This document shows, in pieces, positions 21,534-24,839 of a stretch of 24,839 nucleotides of DNA. Position 1 is the first letter of the stretch; every line of letters starts with the position of its first letter. The stretch comes from Pseudomonadota bacterium. Lineage in GTDB: Bacteria > Cyanobacteriota > Vampirovibrionia > LMEP-6097. The stretch covers positions 1-24,839 of the forward strand of contig RFQS01000003.1 in NCBI GenBank assembly GCA_009924885.1. Direction: 5' to 3'. A program made the position numbers and the translations under genes. The notes beneath the pieces are model-generated. The model was not told where the DNA came from and did not search any database. It was given only the letters and a program-made list of their open reading frames with translations.

Positions 21534-22871
21534 TTAGTAAACAGATAAATATCTATTTATTTCCCACTCAGAAACAAAAGCTCTATACTCTTGGTACTCT
21601 TTATGCTTAGTTTCTAAGAAATGCTCGAATATATGCTCGCCAAGTGCAGATTTAACGATAGCTGAACCAGCCATACACTTGATAGCTTCATTTAAATCAC
21701 CAGGAAGTGCATTAATATTACGATCTGTGAGTGTTTCCATCTCTAGTTTGTAAATATTATCGTTAACTTCAGCTGGAGGCTCTATCTTGTTTCTAACGCC
21801 ATCTAAGCCTGCTTCTAAAAGAACTGCGAAAGCTAGATAAGGATTAGTACTAGGATCTGGACATCTTAATTCTACTCTAGTACCTATGCCACGAGTAGCA
21901 GGGATTCTGATTAAAGCACTTCTGTTTAATTTAGACCAAGCTATATAAACTGGAGCTTCGTAGCCTGGAACTATTCTCTTGTAACTGTTTACTAATGGGT
22001 TAGTTACGGCTGTAAATTCTTTAACGTGCTTTAAAAGCCCGCCGATAAAGTATCTCATAGTTTCAGAGATGCCATCTGCTTTAGACTCATCATAGAAAGC
22101 ATTTTTTCCATCTTTAAATAGAGACATATTACAGTGCATACCACTACCGTTTACGCCAGCGATAGGCTTAGGCATGAATGTAGCGAAAAGACCATAACTA
22201 TTAGCTATAGCTTTAGTAGCCCATTTGAAAGTAAGAACGTTATCCGCTGTTTCTAATGCTTCAGCGTATTTAAAGTCGATCTCATGCTGAGAAGGTGCAA
22301 CTTCGTGGTGACTTGCTTCTACTTCAAAGCCCATCTCTTCTAAGCATTCTATGATAGATCTTCTAACATCAGAACCTTGATCTAGTGGTTCTACGTCGAA
22401 ATAACCAGCTTTGTCGACATACTTAGTCGTCGCTAAACCTTCCTCATCAGTGTCGAATAAGAAAAATTCACATTCAGGTCCAAGATTGAATGAATAACCT
22501 AGATCAGCAGCTTGTTTTAAAACTCTCTTCAGATTATTACGAGGACAACCCATAAACGGCGTACCATCTGGATTGTAAATATCACAGATAATTCTAGCTA
22601 CTGCATCTTCTTGTGGTCTCCAAGGGAGGATTTGGAAAGTACTGATGTCTGGATTAAAGTACATATCTGAAGTTTCAATAGTTCTGAAACCTCTGATAGA
22701 TGAGCCGTCTAGCATCATCTTGTTATCTAAGACTTTTTCTATCTGTCCGATAGGAACAGAAATATTTTTTACAGTACCGTGTATATCACAGAACTGAAGA
22801 CGTATAAATTTTACGTCATTAGCCTTGGCCAACTTTATGACATCTTCTCTAGTTTTAGGTTTTTCTCTCAT
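21534..22871 (-). CDS. glnA: Glutamine synthetase type I, alpha subgroup
   Basis: This makes glutamine from glutamate, ammonia and ATP as a dodecamer. The 445-residue length and sequence fit GSI-alpha. Signatures include VKFIRLQFCDIHGTVKNI, the beta-grasp MLDGSSIRGF, GPECEFFLFD, HHEVAPSQHEIDF, NGSGMHCNMSLF, NPLVNSYKRIVPGYEAPVY and ATRGIGTRVELRCPDPSTNPYLA. The adenylylation-site motif of GSI-beta (NLYDLPP) is replaced by NIYKLEM and the beta-type insertion is absent, so control is probably by feedback or a binding protein rather than adenylylation. The start lacks a Shine-Dalgarno sequence; an extended -10 (TGATAAAAT) precedes it. The gene is monocistronic with a strong terminator. Confidence 0.97.
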   Translation of the reverse strand: MREKPKTREDVIKLAKANDVKFIRLQFCDIHGTVKNISVPIGQIEKVLDNKMMLDGSSIRGFRTIETSDMYFNPDISTFQILPWRPQEDAVARIICDIYNPDGTPFMGCPRNNLKRVLKQAADLGYSFNLGPECEFFLFDTDEEGLATTKYVDKAGYFDVEPLDQGSDVRRSIIECLEEMGFEVEASHHEVAPSQHEIDFKYAEALETADNVLTFKWATKAIANSYGLFATFMPKPIAGVNGSGMHCNMSLFKDGKNAFYDESKADGISETMRYFIGGLLKHVKEFTAVTNPLVNSYKRIVPGYEAPVYIAWSKLNRSALIRIPATRGIGTRVELRCPDPSTNPYLAFAVLLEAGLDGVRNKIEPPAEVNDNIYKLEMETLTDRNINALPGDLNEAIKCMAGSAIVKSALGEHIFEHFLETKHKEYQEYRAFVSEWEINRYLSVY

Positions 22872-22881
22872 GCTTTTGAAA

Positions 22882-22890
22882 ATTTTATCA
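22882..22890 (-). promoter_or_regulatory. Extended -10 promoter of glnA
   Basis: TG-A-TAAAAT on the minus strand ends 10 nt before the ATG, predicting a leader of only a few nucleotides. No clear -35 at 17 nt; a TTTACA lies 22 nt upstream of the hexamer. Confidence 0.5.
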
Positions 22891-22966
22891 GAAACATTAA
22901 ATATTTAAGTGTAAAGTTCTTGTAAAAATCGACTCGCAGTAAAGTGTAATAACTTATTTATTGAAA

Positions 22967-22975
22967 TGGTAAAAT
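22967..22975 (+). promoter_or_regulatory. Extended -10 promoter of the ADP-ribosyltransferase-like gene
   Basis: TG-G-TAAAAT ends 7 nt before the TTG at 22983 and 31 nt before the ATG at 23007. Transcription would begin near 22982, so either a leaderless TTG or a short leader to the ATG is used. Confidence 0.45.
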
Positions 22976-22982
22976 TATTATT

Positions 22983-24686
22983 TTGTTTTACTTTGTAGTT
23001 ACTAGAATGATAGTGCCTAGGGCTATAGATGACTCAATTAAAAATTTTTATCTTTCCACGTGCTTCGCTGTGAATAGTCTATTTGCTAAACCTCAGATTA
23101 AAGAAGCTGAGATCATAAAATTATCAGCAAAAACACCCTCAGTTACAGTCGAGGATACAGGTGCCATGGATGAAAATCTACATCCTCAAAGAACTTTTAC
23201 TAATCCCCGGCTCGAAATCTTCCTGAATTTTAATAATCTAGAGAGATGCTTAAAGGAGTTTCACGAATTTACGAAAACCACTCTAAAAAATAATGATTTT
23301 GGTGATTATAACCCTACTATTAAGGATTTATCGAAGGTATATAAAAATATAATTAGCACTTATGGCACTTCTTCTAACGAATCTTTTCAAGTAATGAAAG
23401 AAAATCTTTTTAATTTACTTGCTGATATTCAAGCTAGTAATGCTAATGAAGATATGAAGTCTGATTTGAAAGATGCATTGAAAACAACGCTGGCTAAATC
23501 TCTTCAAGAGTTAAATAAATTTGAACATCAAAACATTCTTCAGCAAAATGATATATTGAACGGAAATTCAAATTTTATTAAAGCTTATGATGGTGAAATT
23601 TATCATGGCAGTACAGCGTATCATGAGGTTCTTTACAGTAATGCTAATTCCAAGGTGCCACTAGAAGCAAGAGTCAAAAGTTTTAAATCAAGCTCTGGTA
23701 AAACATTAGCTGTTAATAATGGTTTGTATGGAGATGGTGTTTATTTCTCACCGACCCTTAAATCAGCCACAGGTTATGCTAAGCACTACTCCATATTGTT
23801 TGATAGAGAAGAAGCTTTGATTAGTTCCCATTCATTAACTAAGGAGCAAAGATTATTTGATTCAAGATTTGAAAAGGCTTTGCTAAAAGTGTTAAGTGAA
23901 GATCCACCTAAATTATTTGATAAAAAAAACTCAGAGTGGACAAATCAAAATTTAGCTATTTATCAAAAATTTTTAAAACAATATCAAGGATGGTTGTCAT
24001 CTAAATTTAAAGAATCTATAATTTTGGATTCTTTAGTCGATAAAAAAAATGACGCTATTGTTTTACTAACTTATCAGGGTAGAGGTAATCAAGATTTATG
24101 GGAAGCACAAAAAATATCAAAGGCACTAACGGGTGTTCAAAAAAATCTGCAAATCCTGGACGCAGTGATGAAAAGTTCAGATAAGGAAGTTGAGCACCTA
24201 AAGGATTTACGCAGTGTAACTGCCATTGCTCCACAATTAATTGGGAAATACTGTTCAGAGTTAGGATTTGATGGACTGATTGGGGCTGAGCATGCTGATT
24301 GGCAAAAAAAATTGAAGAAAAATTATAATTTATTTAGTCCTTTATCTGAACTTAAAACATCAGTCACTGAAGCTAAATTAGCAGTAGAAGATATTAAATT
24401 TATCAAAGATGTACATAAAAAAATACAAAAAGATTTAGAAAAACAACCAGAACATTACAAGTCTTTAGATATTAGGCACCACTATCTTAAAGAATTGATC
24501 CAGTTTGTTGAAAATCGCTCGGTCGATAATCCTGATCAAGACTTACTCTTGTCGAAAAGAGATGATGAGTATTTAAAACATTTATTAAAGCAATTTGGCT
24601 CTTATAGTGCTGATCAATTTAATTTGATGATTAATTTATTTGATCGAGGTGATGGAATTCCTGTTCGAAAGTATGATTCTTGTTAA
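22983..24686 (+). CDS. Putative PARP-like ADP-ribosyltransferase of unknown role
   Basis: I do not recognise the whole 567-residue protein. Residues 202-275 resemble the NAD-binding core of PARP/diphtheria-type ADP-ribosyltransferases: DGEIYHGST with H208, then NNGLYGDGVYFSPTLKSATGYAKHY with Y254, the His and Tyr of the H-Y-[E] triad. A third-motif candidate is YCSELGFDGLIGAEH, about 180 residues later, far enough that a large helical insertion would be needed. The N-terminal 200 residues and the C-terminal 130 are helical and charged. No signal peptide or membrane span is visible. The frame opens with TTG; the ATG at 23007 is the conventional alternative. Neighbours (glnA, mnmG) are housekeeping, so it looks like an isolated acquisition: toxin, effector or phage-defence factor. 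Confidence 0.6.
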   Translation: MFYFVVTRMIVPRAIDDSIKNFYLSTCFAVNSLFAKPQIKEAEIIKLSAKTPSVTVEDTGAMDENLHPQRTFTNPRLEIFLNFNNLERCLKEFHEFTKTTLKNNDFGDYNPTIKDLSKVYKNIISTYGTSSNESFQVMKENLFNLLADIQASNANEDMKSDLKDALKTTLAKSLQELNKFEHQNILQQNDILNGNSNFIKAYDGEIYHGSTAYHEVLYSNANSKVPLEARVKSFKSSSGKTLAVNNGLYGDGVYFSPTLKSATGYAKHYSILFDREEALISSHSLTKEQRLFDSRFEKALLKVLSEDPPKLFDKKNSEWTNQNLAIYQKFLKQYQGWLSSKFKESIILDSLVDKKNDAIVLLTYQGRGNQDLWEAQKISKALTGVQKNLQILDAVMKSSDKEVEHLKDLRSVTAIAPQLIGKYCSELGFDGLIGAEHADWQKKLKKNYNLFSPLSELKTSVTEAKLAVEDIKFIKDVHKKIQKDLEKQPEHYKSLDIRHHYLKELIQFVENRSVDNPDQDLLLSKRDDEYLKHLLKQFGSYSADQFNLMINLFDRGDGIPVRKYDSC

Positions 24687-24689
24687 TTT

Positions 24690-24698
24690 TGCTAAAAT
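24690..24698 (+). promoter_or_regulatory. Extended -10 promoter of mnmG
   Basis: TG-C-TAAAAT lies 21 nt before the mnmG ATG, within the 33-nt gap after the upstream stop. The leader would be about 15 nt with no Shine-Dalgarno sequence. Confidence 0.45.
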
Positions 24699-24719
24699 GT
24701 TAATTTCGATCAAATAATT

Positions 24720-24839
24720 ATGCAAGCAAATTTCGACGTAATCATTATAGGTGGCGGACATGCAGGTTCGGAGGCGGCACATGCTTCTGCTAGGTTGGGT
24801 TTGAGTACATTGCTTTTAACTAACAATGTCGATCAGATA
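24720..24839 (+). CDS. mnmG: tRNA uridine 5-carboxymethylaminomethyl modification enzyme MnmG, 5' end only
   Basis: Only 40 codons lie before the window ends. The N-terminus NFDVIIIGGGHAGSEAAHASARLG is the FAD-binding GxGxxG/A Rossmann signature followed by the GSEAA helix that is diagnostic for MnmG (GidA). With MnmE this enzyme builds the cmnm5 group on wobble U34 of several tRNAs. It is the second tRNA-modification gene here after tsaD. The ATG at 24720 is the natural start, since the canonical fold begins at residue 4. Confidence 0.93.
   Translation, partial: MQANFDVIIIGGGHAGSEAAHASARLGLSTLLLTNNVDQI

Noticed and set aside
22872..22982. Riboswitch or glutamine-sensing leader upstream of glnA
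   Set aside because: The predicted leader is only a few nucleotides long and no conserved aptamer core is visible.
1..24839. CRISPR array or insertion sequence
   Set aside because: No regularly spaced direct repeats, and no transposase or flanking inverted repeats around the island.

Overview
The window reads as chromosomal DNA of an AT-rich bacterium with flagellar export genes (fliR, flhB). It also carries a short GSI-alpha-type glutamine synthetase, a glutamate 5-kinase without a PUA domain and an AddB-like nuclease fused to a UvrD-type helicase. No marker fixes the phylum. The overall flavour suggests a non-photosynthetic relative of Cyanobacteria (Melainabacteria/Vampirovibrionia), but this is a low-confidence guess; other AT-rich lineages remain possible. 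Shine-Dalgarno sequences are scarce. Many genes instead have a -10-like hexamer ending 7-10 nt before the start codon, which suggests leaderless mRNAs.

Layout. Positions 1-1232 (+) hold the 3' end of an unrecognised gene, a Bcp/PrxQ peroxiredoxin with a possible signal peptide and a 34-codon secreted mini-ORF. An intrinsic terminator for this group lies inside the 3' end of convergent tsaD (1229-2284, -). xth (exonuclease III) and a 1130-residue UvrD-type helicase-nuclease follow (2380-6733, +). Positions 6736-14370 form a compact defence island. From 14353 to 19182 (-) lie recO, a radical-SAM-like protein, flhB, fliR and a divergent deoC-like gene. proB follows (19276-20058, +), then an AAA/DUF4143 ATPase and glnA (both -). 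The last genes are a 567-residue protein with a PARP-like ADP-ribosyltransferase signature and the first 40 codons of mnmG (both +).

The island is the most interesting region. It contains an MmeI-like adenine methyltransferase that appears to lack the nuclease motif (+). Next is a DarT/DarG DNA ADP-ribosylation toxin-antitoxin pair on the opposite strand. It ends with an SF2 DExH helicase and a GIY-YIG nuclease (+). The helicase C-terminus and the GIY-YIG N-terminus share one small sequence module, suggesting that they work together. My reading is a split restriction-modification-like system: modification by the methyltransferase, translocation and cleavage by the helicase and GIY-YIG protein, with DarTG embedded as a second, abortive layer. 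Both outer ends are tight: a 38-nt gap with a palindrome on the uvrD side, and an 18-nt 3'-3' overlap with recO on the other.

I see no rRNA, tRNA, insertion sequence or CRISPR array. No gene-free stretch exceeds 300 bases. The longest, 21276-21533, holds a promoter candidate, a structured inverted repeat, a bidirectional terminator and a second hairpin.
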